The position numbers and the translations under genes were made by a program. 64,000 bases of DNA from Povalibacter uvarum (lineage in GTDB: Bacteria; Pseudomonadota; Gammaproteobacteria; Steroidobacterales; Steroidobacteraceae): assembly GCF_014202975.1 (NCBI RefSeq), contig NZ_JACHHZ010000001.1, positions 1,302,001 through 1,366,000 on the forward strand. The letters are read 5' to 3'. Positions 55,869 through 64,000 of this stretch are shown one piece after another. Below the pieces are notes generated by a model. That model made no database searches. It was not told the origin of the DNA and saw nothing but the letters and a program-made list of their open reading frames with translations. Every line of letters starts with the position of its first letter. The first letter of the stretch is position 1.

Positions 55869-58145
55869 TCAGCTTCCTTCCAGCAGCGGCTGTTCGCTGT
55901 CCGCGCGGACCTCCACCTTCAGCTTGTCGTCGTCGCCCATGGTGACGAACGCATGGCCGCCGCCCACGAGCTTGCCGAACAGCAGCTCCTCGGCCAGCGG
56001 GCGCTTGATGCCTTCCTGGATCACGCGTGCCATCGGACGCGCACCCATCTTCGGATCGTAGCCCTTGCGGGTCAGCCATTCGCGGGCGGAATCGTCGACG
56101 TGGAGCTGCACGCCCTTCTGTTCGAGCTGCGCTTCCACTTCCACCAGCATCTTGTCGACGACGCGCTGAATGGTGCGCGGGTCGAGACCGCTGAACTGGA
56201 TGATCGCATCGAGGCGGTTCCGGAACTCCGGCGAGAACAGCCGACGGATCGCTTCCATTCCGTCCGTGGCGTGATCCTGCTGCGTGAAGCCGATCGACGG
56301 GCGGTTCATTTCGAACGCGCCAGCGTTGGTCGTCATCACGATGACCACGTGGCGGAAGTCCGCTTTGCGGCCGTTGTTGTCTGTGAGCGTGCCGTGGTCC
56401 ATCACCTGCAGCAGCAGGTTGAAGACGTCCGGGTGCGCCTTCTCGACCTCATCGAGCAACAGCACCGAGTGCGGATGCTTGTTGATCGCCTCGGTCAGCA
56501 ATCCACCCTGGTCGAACCCGACATAGCCCGGAGGCGCGCCGATGAGCCGCGAAACCGTGTGGCGCTCCATGTATTCGGACATGTCGAAGCGGATCAGCTC
56601 GACACCGAGCGCGATCGCCAGCTGACGGGTCACTTCGGTCTTGCCGACGCCCGTGGGACCGGCGAACAGGAACGAACCGACCGGCTTGCGCTGGTCGCCC
56701 AGACCCGAGCGCGACATCTTGATGGAGGCCGCGAGCGTCTCGATCGCCGGATCCTGGCCGTAAATCACGAGCTTGAGGTTGCGCTCGAGGTTCTTCAGCA
56801 CATCGCGGTCCGTCTTGGAGACGTTCTTTGCCGGGATACGCGCGATCCGAGCGACTACGTCCTCGATCATCGGCGTCGTGACCAGTGTTTCGCGCTCTTC
56901 CTGCGGCTTGAGGCGCAGGCGCGCACCGGCTTCGTCGATCACGTCGATGGCCTTGTCCGGCAACTGACGGTCGTTGATGTGCCGGGCGGCGAGCTCTGCC
57001 GCCGCGGTCAGAGCGTCATCGGCGTACTTGATGCCGTGATGCTCCTCGAAGCGGGTGCGCAGGCCGCGCAGGATCTCGATGGTTTCAGCAACCGACGGCT
57101 CGACGATGTCGATCTTCTGGAAGCGACGCGCCAGCGCGTGATCTTTCTCGAAGATGCCGCGGTATTCGGCGTAAGTCGTCGAGCCGATGCAGCGCAGCTC
57201 GCCGTTCGCGAGCGCGGGCTTGATCAGGTTCGACGCATCCATTACGCCGCCGGAAGCAGCGCCTGCACCGATGACGGTGTGGATCTCGTCGATGAAGAGA
57301 ATCGAACCGGGCGTCTTCTTGAGCTCGGAGAGCACGCTCTTCAGCCGCTTCTCGAAGTCGCCGCGATACTTCGTGCCCGCGATGAGCGCGCCCATGTCGA
57401 GCGAGAACACCGTGCTGTCGGCCAGCACGTCCGGGACTTTGCCTTCGATGATCAGCCGCGCCAGCCCTTCGACGAGGGCCGTCTTGCCGACGCCCGCCTC
57501 GCCCACGTACAGCGGGTTGTTCTTGCGGCGGCGGCACAGGATCTCGATGGTCCGTTCGATCTCGATGCGACGGCCGATGAGCGGGTCGATGCGACCTTCC
57601 TGGGCCAGCTTGTTCAGGTTGGTCGTGTACTTCTCGAGAGCGGTGCCGCCCTCGCCTTCGCGCTCACCTTCGGGCGACGCCACCGACTCGTCCTTCTCGG
57701 GACGGTCCTCGGCGATCTTCGAGAGGCCATGGGCGATGTAGTTGACGACGTCCAGGCGCGCCACGTCCTGCATCGACAGCAGGTAGGCCGCGTGGGAATG
57801 CTTTTCGCTGAAGATCGCCACGAGCACGTTGGCCGTGGTGACTTCCTTCTTGCCGCTCGACTGGACGTGGAAGACCGCCCGCTGCAGCACCCGCTGGAAT
57901 CCGAGCGTGGGCTGAACTTCGCGGTCGTCGTCGTCCTTGAGGCGCGGCGTGGTCTGATCGATGAAATCCTTCAGGTCCTTGCGCAACCGTACGACGTCGG
58001 CGCCGCACGCACGAAGAATCTCTCTCACCTTGGGGGTGTCGACGATCGCCAGCAGCAGGTGCTCGACGGTCATGAATTCATGACGCGCTTCGCGGGCTGA
58101 CTGGAAAGCCTCGTTGAGACAGATTTCAAGTTCGCTGCTTAACAC
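55869..58145 (-). CDS. clpA: ATP-dependent Clp protease ATP-binding subunit ClpA
   Basis: 758 aa. N-domain (residues 1-145) that binds ClpS, then two AAA+ modules: D1 Walker A GEAGVGKTALVEG and Walker B LFIDEIH; D2 Walker A GPTGVGKTEVTRQL and LLDEVEKAHPDVF. IGF-like loop for ClpP docking lies in the D2 module (SIGFTQQDHATDG region). Unfolds substrates for ClpP. It lies 9 nt after clpS. Confidence 0.98.
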   Translation of the reverse strand: MLSSELEICLNEAFQSAREARHEFMTVEHLLLAIVDTPKVREILRACGADVVRLRKDLKDFIDQTTPRLKDDDDREVQPTLGFQRVLQRAVFHVQSSGKKEVTTANVLVAIFSEKHSHAAYLLSMQDVARLDVVNYIAHGLSKIAEDRPEKDESVASPEGEREGEGGTALEKYTTNLNKLAQEGRIDPLIGRRIEIERTIEILCRRRKNNPLYVGEAGVGKTALVEGLARLIIEGKVPDVLADSTVFSLDMGALIAGTKYRGDFEKRLKSVLSELKKTPGSILFIDEIHTVIGAGAASGGVMDASNLIKPALANGELRCIGSTTYAEYRGIFEKDHALARRFQKIDIVEPSVAETIEILRGLRTRFEEHHGIKYADDALTAAAELAARHINDRQLPDKAIDVIDEAGARLRLKPQEERETLVTTPMIEDVVARIARIPAKNVSKTDRDVLKNLERNLKLVIYGQDPAIETLAASIKMSRSGLGDQRKPVGSFLFAGPTGVGKTEVTRQLAIALGVELIRFDMSEYMERHTVSRLIGAPPGYVGFDQGGLLTEAINKHPHSVLLLDEVEKAHPDVFNLLLQVMDHGTLTDNNGRKADFRHVVIVMTTNAGAFEMNRPSIGFTQQDHATDGMEAIRRLFSPEFRNRLDAIIQFSGLDPRTIQRVVDKMLVEVEAQLEQKGVQLHVDDSAREWLTRKGYDPKMGARPMARVIQEGIKRPLAEELLFGKLVGGGHAFVTMGDDDKLKVEVRADSEQPLLEGS

Positions 58146-58154
58146 TTCGGTGTC

Positions 58155-58472
58155 TCAGTTCTCTTCCATCGTGCACAACAACGGATGTTGGTGCTGCTGT
58201 GAATACGTAGTGACCTGTGCAACTTTCGTCTCGGCGATCTCGAAAGTGAAGACGCCGCAGACGCCCTTGCCTCGCGTGTGTACCTCCAGCATGACGCGCG
58301 TGGCGGTCGTTCGATCCATCCCGAAAATGCCCTCCAGCACCTCCACGACGAACTCCATCGGCGTGTAATCATCGTTCAGCAGAATGACGCGAAACAGTGG
58401 CGGTCGCTTGAGGCGAGGTTCGGCCTCTTCGGTGACCAGCCCACGTTCATGCTGTGTTCGCTCTTCACTCAT
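58155..58472 (-). CDS. clpS: ATP-dependent Clp protease adaptor ClpS
   Basis: 105 aa. [57 protein letters not shown], and [10 protein letters not shown]-like HPLLCTMEE are the family signature; the N-degron pocket residues N and D ([11 protein letters not shown]) and H are present. It delivers N-end-rule substrates to ClpA. Confidence 0.98.
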   Translation of the reverse strand: MSEERTQHERGLVTEEAEPRLKRPPLFRVILLNDDYTPMEFVVEVLEGIFGMDRTTATRVMLEVHTRGKGVCGVFTFEIAETKVAQVTTYSQQHQHPLLCTMEEN

Positions 58473-58536
58473 TCAGCTTCGACAGATGTATCCGGATCGA
58501 TTCGAAAACGTGCGCGCAAAACCGCGGGCACGACTC

Positions 58537-58565
58537 TTTATAGGGTGGAACGTCCGACAATACAA
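58537..58565 (-). promoter_or_regulatory. sigma-70-type promoter for clpS-clpA
   Basis: Read on the minus strand: TTGTAT (58565-58560), 17 nt, TATAAA (58542-58537). Initiation would give a leader of about 60 nt before the clpS ATG. Confidence 0.5.
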
Positions 58566-58879
58566 GGCGGCATCCCACGCAACTAAGTTCCCGATACTGA
58601 AGGCGAAACTGCCCGCCTTTTCTACGTCGATCGGCGCGGAAAACGCAGACCCAGTTCACGTTAATGAAGGCTGTTTCACCCGAGACAAGTGTCCGGAGCG
58701 TATACCCGTGAATTGGATTCGATGTCGGGCGCCCGCGACGCACCATCCCGTCGGCGGGACGAGTCGACGGCTCTGCTCACGCAATTCGCGGGGAACTCGC
58801 CGGCCGCGAGGAACTTCTTCATGCGACTGACGCAGAACGGAAACAGCGCGAGGGAGTTTTCATCAATGAGAACAATCTC

Positions 58880-58909
58880 TTGTGACCCCCTAGTGCGACT
58901 ACGTATGAT
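58880..58909 (+). promoter_or_regulatory. sigma-70-type promoter for the gsp operon
   Basis: TTGTGA at 58880-58885, 18 nt, TATGAT at 58904-58909; gspC starts 85 nt further on. Confidence 0.5.
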
Positions 58910-58993
58910 GGCGCGCTCTGTAACGTGCGACCGCGAGTACGACCGGTCACGCTCAGAGTGGGGTCTTAAGAGCAGAACGACGATTCAAACCTG

Positions 58994-59980
58994 ATGCCGC
59001 TTCCAGCCAGCCTGCGCGCCTTCGAGAACCTGACGCCACAGCAGTGGCTCGACCGCGCGTCGCGGACGTTGCCGCAGGCGCTGACGGTCGTTCTCGTCAT
59101 TGCGATTGCCTGGCAGCTCGTCCAGCTCACGTGGCTGCTGCTCGATCGTGACGAATCCGCCGTCGCACCCATCGTTGCACCGCCGATGAATCAGACGCAG
59201 TCGCAGTCTCGCGGTCCTGACGTTCAGGCAATTGCCGACGCCCATCTGTTCGGTACGGTCGAAGTCCAGAACGCCGTCGACCCCGCGAACGCGCCGCCGA
59301 CGCAGGCCAACCTGGTGCTGTCGGCGGTCTTCGCCACGAACGATCCGTCGAAGGGGCTTGCGATCATCGGCGAGTCGGCGGCCTCCGCGAATGTCTATAC
59401 CGTGGGTCAGGCCGTGCGACCCGGCGTGACACTTCACGCTGTTTACGCGGACCGCGTGATCCTGGATCGCAGTGGCAACCTCGAAGCCCTGGCCCTTCCG
59501 ACCCAGAACCTGGCAGGCGTGCAGATGTCGAGGGCGCCGGCGCCCCGCCAGCAATCTCAATTCCAGGAGAACCTCCGCCGGATCGCGGAATCCAATCCGG
59601 GCGCGTTCGCCGAAATCGTGCGTCCGCAACCGGTCTTCGCGAACGGCGTCCAGCGTGGGTACCGCGTCTATCCGGGACGCAATCGACAGCAGTTCGCCCG
59701 GCTCGGCCTGCAGCCAGGCGACCTGGTGCTTGCCATCAACGGCACGGCGCTCGACGACCCGGCGCGTGGCATGGAGATCTTCAATACCATGGGGACCTCG
59801 GACCGCGTCACGGTGACAGTTGAACGTAATGGGCAATCTCAGGATCTGACGTTGAACACCGCGCAGGTGTCGCTGCCCGAAGCGAATCCTCCTCCCGGAC
59901 CCGGTGGCGAGCCACAGGGCGGAATGGGTCGCGGAGCCGTGAACCAGCAGGTGCCGCCCGCCGGCCCCGATACACAATGA
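58994..59980 (+). CDS. gspC: type II secretion system inner-membrane protein GspC
   Basis: 328 aa. One membrane helix (ALTVVLVIAIAWQLVQLTWLLL, residues about 29-50), the HR domain (IADAHLFGTVEV, LVLSAVFATNDPSKGLAIIG, VYTVGQAVRPGVTLHAVYADRVILDR), and a PDZ domain (GYRVYPGRNRQQFARLGLQPGDLVLAINGTAL). A Pro/Gly/Gln-rich tail of about 45 residues is longer than usual. Links the inner-membrane platform to the GspD secretin. Confidence 0.95.
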   Translation: MPLPASLRAFENLTPQQWLDRASRTLPQALTVVLVIAIAWQLVQLTWLLLDRDESAVAPIVAPPMNQTQSQSRGPDVQAIADAHLFGTVEVQNAVDPANAPPTQANLVLSAVFATNDPSKGLAIIGESAASANVYTVGQAVRPGVTLHAVYADRVILDRSGNLEALALPTQNLAGVQMSRAPAPRQQSQFQENLRRIAESNPGAFAEIVRPQPVFANGVQRGYRVYPGRNRQQFARLGLQPGDLVLAINGTALDDPARGMEIFNTMGTSDRVTVTVERNGQSQDLTLNTAQVSLPEANPPPGPGGEPQGGMGRGAVNQQVPPAGPDTQ

Positions 59981-60007
59981 GCGCAGCATGACCAGCAAGG
60001 ACTGTGC

Positions 60008-62194
60008 ATGACGATTCCTATGACAACAAAGCGCAGCCGGTCGGGCAGTGGTCGCCGCAAGGCCGGGCCGTTGCTCGGCGCATTCGTCCTGATGCTGACC
60101 TGGTCGGCCGGACATACGCAGCAGCAGCAACAGCAGACCATCACGCCGAACTTCAAGGATGCCGACCTCGCGCTGGTCATCCAGGCCGTTCAGTCCATCA
60201 CCGGCAAGACGTTCATCATCGATCCGCGCGTGCGCGCGCAAGTGACAATCCTTTCGTCCACGCCGATGACGGCGGATGCGTTCTACAACGCGTTCCTGTC
60301 GGTGCTGCAAGTCCATGACTTCGTCGCCGTGCCGTCGGGCAACATCATCAAGATCGTGCCGGCCCAGAACTCGCGCTACATGCCGGGCAACGACCTGCCG
60401 AATCGAGTGAGCTCGTCTTCGGACGAGATCGTCACCCAGGTGATCGCCGTCAAGAATGTGAACGCGGCGAACCTGGTGCCTGCGCTGCGTCCGCTGCTGC
60501 CGCAGGGCGCTCACTTCGTGGCTCACCAGAGCTCCAACACCCTGATCGTGTCGGACCGCGCGTCGAACGTGAACCGCATGATGCGCATCATCGAGCGCAT
60601 CGACCAGGCCGGTGACGAGGAAGTCGAGATCATCCGCCTCGAGAATGCGAGCGCCGCCGAAATCGTCCGCGTGGTGAACACGCTGTACACCGGTCCGGCT
60701 GCACAGCAGGAAGCGGCCACTTCGGCCGTGAAAGTCGTCGCTGATGATCGAACCAACAGCGTGCTGCTGTCGGGTGAAAAGAACAAGCGATTGCAGATGC
60801 GCGCACTCATCGCCCATCTCGATACGCCGCTCGAAGCCGGTGGCGATACTCAGGTTCGCTACCTGCGCTACGCCGATGCGGAAACACTCGCAGGCAAGCT
60901 GAAAGAACAGATCACAGGCATCGTCCAGGCAACTCCAGGCGCACCGCCGGCACCGGGCGGCGCTGGCGGCGGCAGCTCTGGCGCCGATCGTGGCGTCACG
61001 ATCTGGTCCGATACCCAGAACAACGCACTGATCGTTACCGCACCGCCGAAGGTGATGCGATCGATCATGTCCGTCGTCGACAAGCTCGATATTCGCCGCC
61101 CGCAGGTGCTGATCGAAGCGATCCTGGTGGAAATGAACATCACCAAGGCCTCGGAACTGGGCGTGAACTGGGCCGTCGGCAACACGGACTCCGACAGCAC
61201 GGTGCCGATCGGCACATTCAATCAGCCCGTGGGCAACGCGAGCATCGGCAGCATCGCAGCGGCGATCGACAACCCCGCCCTGCTGGCGACCGCCGGCCTG
61301 CCGACAGGCCTCACGCTCGGTGCCGGACGATTCCTGGACGACGGGACGAACTTCGCCATCCTGCTGCGCGCGCTGCGCTCCGATGGCAACTCGAACATCC
61401 TGCAGACGCCTTCGGTGACGACGCTCGACAACGAAGAAGCCGAGATCAAGGTCGCCCAGGAAGTGCCGTTCGTGACCGGCCAGTTCACCAGCACGGGCAG
61501 CAACAACAACAACGGTTCGGTGAATCCGTTCCAGACCATCCAGCGCGAAGAAGTCGGCACGATCCTGAAGATCACGCCGCAGATCAACGAGAGCGATTCG
61601 ATCACGCTCAAGATCGAACAGGAATCCTCGGATCTCGCGCCCTCCGCCACCGCGGCCTCGGGCGCGGTCGACCTGATCACGAACAAGCGCACGATCAGCA
61701 CCAAAGTCATGGCGGAAGACGGCGGCATCATCGTGCTCGGCGGCCTCATCCGCGATGCTGCGATCGAGGGCGAGAACAAGGTGCCGATCCTCGGCTCGAT
61801 CCCAATCATCGGCGAGTTGTTCAAGACCCGCAGCGGCAGCAAGGAAAAGCGCAACCTGATGGTGTTCATCCGCCCGACGATCCTGCGCGATGGCGTCCAG
61901 GCGGCGATCGAGACGAACGCAAAGTACAACCTGATGCGCAACCAGCAGCTGCAGCGTCGCAACGGCAAGGTCAACCTCCTGCCCGGCGAGCGTCAGCCGC
62001 TCCTGCCGCCGATCGAAGACCTGTCGCGCTATGCCGATCCGACCGCCGGAGCGGCACCGCCCGCGCCGAACACCGAAACATCCACGCCACCGGTGCAAAC
62101 CGCTCCGCTGACGCCACCGCCCGAGACCACGCAGGGCCCGCCTCTGGCGCCGCCCCCTGCCACGGGCGAAGTCCCGCCGCAGCAGCCGCAGTAA
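60008..62194 (+). CDS. gspD: type II secretion system secretin GspD
   Basis: 728 aa, AAGGA six nt before the ATG. A signal-like segment (GPLLGAFVLMLTWSAGHTQQ), N0 domain (ITPNFKDADLALVIQAVQSITGKTFIID), N1-N3 repeats, and the secretin core with VPFVTGQFTSTGS, ILKITPQINESDSITLKIEQESS and GGIIVLGGLIRD...VPILGSIPIIGELF. The C-terminus is a Pro/Thr-rich tail of about 60 residues (PPAPNTETSTPPVQTAPLTP), where a pilotin-binding S domain might lie. Forms the outer-membrane pore. Confidence 0.98.
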   Translation: MTIPMTTKRSRSGSGRRKAGPLLGAFVLMLTWSAGHTQQQQQQTITPNFKDADLALVIQAVQSITGKTFIIDPRVRAQVTILSSTPMTADAFYNAFLSVLQVHDFVAVPSGNIIKIVPAQNSRYMPGNDLPNRVSSSSDEIVTQVIAVKNVNAANLVPALRPLLPQGAHFVAHQSSNTLIVSDRASNVNRMMRIIERIDQAGDEEVEIIRLENASAAEIVRVVNTLYTGPAAQQEAATSAVKVVADDRTNSVLLSGEKNKRLQMRALIAHLDTPLEAGGDTQVRYLRYADAETLAGKLKEQITGIVQATPGAPPAPGGAGGGSSGADRGVTIWSDTQNNALIVTAPPKVMRSIMSVVDKLDIRRPQVLIEAILVEMNITKASELGVNWAVGNTDSDSTVPIGTFNQPVGNASIGSIAAAIDNPALLATAGLPTGLTLGAGRFLDDGTNFAILLRALRSDGNSNILQTPSVTTLDNEEAEIKVAQEVPFVTGQFTSTGSNNNNGSVNPFQTIQREEVGTILKITPQINESDSITLKIEQESSDLAPSATAASGAVDLITNKRTISTKVMAEDGGIIVLGGLIRDAAIEGENKVPILGSIPIIGELFKTRSGSKEKRNLMVFIRPTILRDGVQAAIETNAKYNLMRNQQLQRRNGKVNLLPGERQPLLPPIEDLSRYADPTAGAAPPAPNTETSTPPVQTAPLTPPPETTQGPPLAPPPATGEVPPQQPQ

Positions 62195-62229
62195 AGCGGC
62201 TCGCTGCGACCCTGCCTTAGGAGAAATCC

Positions 62230-63759
62230 ATGAGCGCAGCAGACACTGATGCTTTGTCGCTGGTGCCGGATCCGCCGCCCGCCGCTCCCGCCCCTGCCAC
62301 GTCGCAATTGTCTTTTGCCTTCTGCAAACGTCACGGCGTACTCATCCAGCGCATCGAGGATGGCATCGCGGAAGCGGTCTATCGCTCGGGCGCCCAGCCT
62401 TCGAGCATCGCTGAAGTTCGCCGCGTGCTCGGCATCCCGCTGCAATTGCGCCGGGTCGACACCGACCAGTTCGACGAGCTCCTGCGCCGCCACTACGAAG
62501 GCGGCACGAACACCGCGATGCAGATGGTCGAAGGTTTTGAAGACAGCACCGACCTCGCGCATCTTGCGCAGGATCTGCCCGAACCTTCGGACCTGCTCGA
62601 AAGCGACGATCACGCGCCGATCATCAAGCTGATCAACGCGATCCTCACGCAGGCCGTGAAGGACAACGCGTCCGACATTCACATCGAACCGTTCGAGAAC
62701 CGGCTCGTCGTACGTTTTCGCGTCGACGGCGTGTTGCGCGAAGCGTTGCAGTCGCGTCGTGCCGTGGCGCCGCTGGTCGTGTCGCGTATCAAGGTCATGT
62801 CGAAGCTCGACATCGCCGAGAAGCGCCTGCCGCAGGACGGCCGCATTTCCCTGCGTATCGCCGGGCGCGCAGTCGACGTTCGCGTCTCCACGATCCCAGC
62901 CGGCCACGGCGAACGCGTCGTGCTGCGTCTGCTCGACAAGCAGGCGGGCCGCCTGGAGCTCAATTCGCTCGGCATGGATCCGCGCACCCAGAAGCTGATG
63001 GACGAGCTGATCCACAAGCCGCACGGAATTCTGCTCGTCACGGGTCCGACCGGCTCCGGCAAGACGACGACGCTGTACTCGTCGCTGGAACGGATCAACG
63101 ACAACACGCGCAACATCATGACGGTCGAGGATCCGATCGAGTACTACATCGACGGCATCGGCCAGACGCAGGTCAACACCAAGGTCGAAATGACATTCGC
63201 CCGCGGCCTGCGCGCCATCCTGCGCCAGGATCCGGACGTGGTGATGGTCGGCGAAATCCGCGACCTCGAAACCGCTCACATCGCCGTCCAGGCATCGCTG
63301 ACCGGCCACCTGGTGCTCTCGACGCTGCACACCAACACAGCCGTCGGCGCAGTTACCCGTCTGCGTGACATGGGTGTCGAACCCTTCCTGCTTTCCTCCA
63401 GTCTCGTCGGCGTGCTCGCTCAGCGACTCGTCCGCGTTCTCAACCCGGAGACGAAGGAAGCCTATGAGGCCGGCGAGTACGAACGGCGCCTGCTGAACAT
63501 TCCGCCGAATGCGCCTTCGCCAAAGCTCTATCGACCCGGGGTCGAAACCGCCAACGGCTTCAAGGGCCGCACCGGCATTTACGAGCTCGTGGTGATCGAC
63601 GATGCGATGCGCACGATGATCCATGACGGCGCCAGCGAGCAGGAAATGGAACGTCATGCCCGCACCCTGACCCCGAGCATTCGCGACGACGGTCGCGCCA
63701 AGATCACGTCCGGCGTGACGACGATCGAGGAAGTGCTGCGGGTTACGAGGGAGGACTGA
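62230..63759 (+). CDS. gspE: type II secretion system ATPase GspE
   Basis: 509 aa, AGGAG before the ATG. N-domain that binds GspL, then the motor: Walker A VTGPTGSGKTTTLYSSL, Asp box MTVEDPIEYYIDGIGQTQVN, Walker B RAILRQDPDVVMVGEIRD, His box HLVLSTLHTNTA. The tetracysteine zinc module normally found after RLVRVL is missing; that position reads LNPETKEAYEAGEYERR with no cysteine. Confidence 0.97.
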   Translation: MSAADTDALSLVPDPPPAAPAPATSQLSFAFCKRHGVLIQRIEDGIAEAVYRSGAQPSSIAEVRRVLGIPLQLRRVDTDQFDELLRRHYEGGTNTAMQMVEGFEDSTDLAHLAQDLPEPSDLLESDDHAPIIKLINAILTQAVKDNASDIHIEPFENRLVVRFRVDGVLREALQSRRAVAPLVVSRIKVMSKLDIAEKRLPQDGRISLRIAGRAVDVRVSTIPAGHGERVVLRLLDKQAGRLELNSLGMDPRTQKLMDELIHKPHGILLVTGPTGSGKTTTLYSSLERINDNTRNIMTVEDPIEYYIDGIGQTQVNTKVEMTFARGLRAILRQDPDVVMVGEIRDLETAHIAVQASLTGHLVLSTLHTNTAVGAVTRLRDMGVEPFLLSSSLVGVLAQRLVRVLNPETKEAYEAGEYERRLLNIPPNAPSPKLYRPGVETANGFKGRTGIYELVVIDDAMRTMIHDGASEQEMERHARTLTPSIRDDGRAKITSGVTTIEEVLRVTRED

Positions 63760-63761
63760 GA

Positions 63762-64000
63762 CTGGGCGCCTTCGAATACACCGCCGTCGACGCTACTGGT
63801 CGCGAACGCAAGGGCGTCCTCGAGGGTGATACCGCCCGCCAGGTCCGCCAGTTGCTGCGCGACCAGAATCTGTTCCCCGTCAGCCTCAACGAGGTTGCCC
63901 AACAGGAAAAGAAGCAGCAGCGAAGCACATCCCTCGTAACGGTGCGCCGCGGCGTCTCGGCCGCCGATCTGTCTCTTCTGACGCGGCAGCTGGCCACGCT
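63762..64000 (+). CDS. gspF: type II secretion system inner-membrane protein GspF, 5' part
   Basis: About 80 residues before the window ends. The frame GAFEYTAVDATGRERKGVLEGDTARQVRQLLRDQNLFPVSL is the GspF N-terminus, followed by SAADLSLLTRQLATL. No ATG, GTG or TTG lies near the expected start; CTG at 63762 gives the normal length and has GGAGG ending 7 nt upstream. It is 2 nt after the gspE stop. GspF is the platform protein of the pseudopilus assembly motor. Confidence 0.9.
   Translation, partial: MGAFEYTAVDATGRERKGVLEGDTARQVRQLLRDQNLFPVSLNEVAQQEKKQQRSTSLVTVRRGVSAADLSLLTRQLAT

Larger units (their letters stand above)
58473..58993. other. 521-nt intergenic region between clpS and gspC
   Basis: No convincing gene. 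Short frames exist on both strands but lack ribosome sites, signals or recognisable motifs. It contains a likely promoter for clpS (58537-58565, minus) and one for gspC (58880-58909, plus). The usual cspD gene upstream of clpS is not present. Confidence 0.6.

Noticed and set aside
55953-58100. 715-codon open frame on the plus strand opposite clpA
   Set aside because: Shadow of clpA; composition artefact and no recognisable motif.
58465-58746. 93-codon minus-strand frame upstream of clpS
   Set aside because: Overlaps the clpS start region and its likely promoter, lacks a ribosome site and resembles no family.
58689-58994. 101-codon plus-strand frame upstream of gspC
   Set aside because: Covers the probable gspC promoter, has atypical composition and no motif.
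58985-62098. 1037-codon open frame on the minus strand opposite gspC and gspD
   Set aside because: It is the antisense of two clearly real genes; its residues are dominated by Arg, His and Asp as expected from reverse reading of GC-rich coding DNA, with no domain motifs or ribosome site.

Overview
The window is 64 kb of GC-rich DNA carrying a dense set of chromosomal genes. Conserved blocks (serS-rarA-vanZ-lolA-ftsK, trxB, aat-infA-clpA-clpS, a gspCDEF type II secretion operon), Tat and lipoprotein signals and intergenic inverted-repeat elements point to a gammaproteobacterium. My best guess is a relative of the Steroidobacter/Nevskia/Xanthomonad group, but no 16S gene is present and this placement is inference.

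Layout. (1) 1-9.0 kb: a carbohydrate locus. A leftward operon (TIM-barrel isomerase with Tat signal, second TIM-barrel isomerase, Gfo/Idh/MocA oxidoreductase, DUF1080 protein cut by the window edge) is divergent from a ROK repressor. It is followed by a second DUF1080 protein and a rightward GMC dehydrogenase, gluconate-2-dehydrogenase-subunit-3-like lipoprotein and Dabb protein. The gene set matches loci that oxidise glycosides at C3 and cleave the 3-keto-glycosides. (2) 9.0-12.2 kb: housekeeping singles, tRNA-Ala(CGC), tRNA-Arg(CCT), a YjbQ-type protein and a membrane histidine phosphatase. (3) 12.3-29.1 kb: a urea island. One leftward run holds porin, urtABCDE, ureD, ureA, ureB, ureC, ureE and ureF. 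A divergent permease-sensor-kinase fusion and a LuxR-type response regulator sit beside it, preceded by a textbook sigma-54 promoter, and ureG stands alone beyond the regulators. (4) 29.3-44.7 kb: a mixed accessory region with a secreted unknown protein, an alpha/beta hydrolase, a LytS/LytTR two-component pair, an old-yellow-enzyme, an LprI-ankyrin-propeller protein, a GNAT, a phosphatidylserine-decarboxylase-like enzyme divergent from a membrane-anchored class III aminotransferase, an exported Gfo/Idh/MocA oxidoreductase divergent from a secreted six-hairpin glycosidase-like protein, and an SH3 membrane protein. (5) 44.9-58.5 kb: tRNA-Ser(TGA), a Bax-inhibitor-1-like protein and the conserved housekeeping blocks. 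(6) 59.0-64.0 kb: gspC, gspD, gspE and the start of gspF.

The urea genes form one functional unit: outer-membrane porin, ABC import of urea, nickel urease with accessory proteins, and a sensory system whose input domain is itself a transporter-like membrane domain. Several families of short intergenic repeats thread the window: a paired inverted repeat of the ATTCCCGCG type, CTAGC-rich tandems lying exactly at gene 3' ends, and GCGGTTA-like tandems. In at least one place a repeat appears to have removed a stop codon and lengthened a gene.
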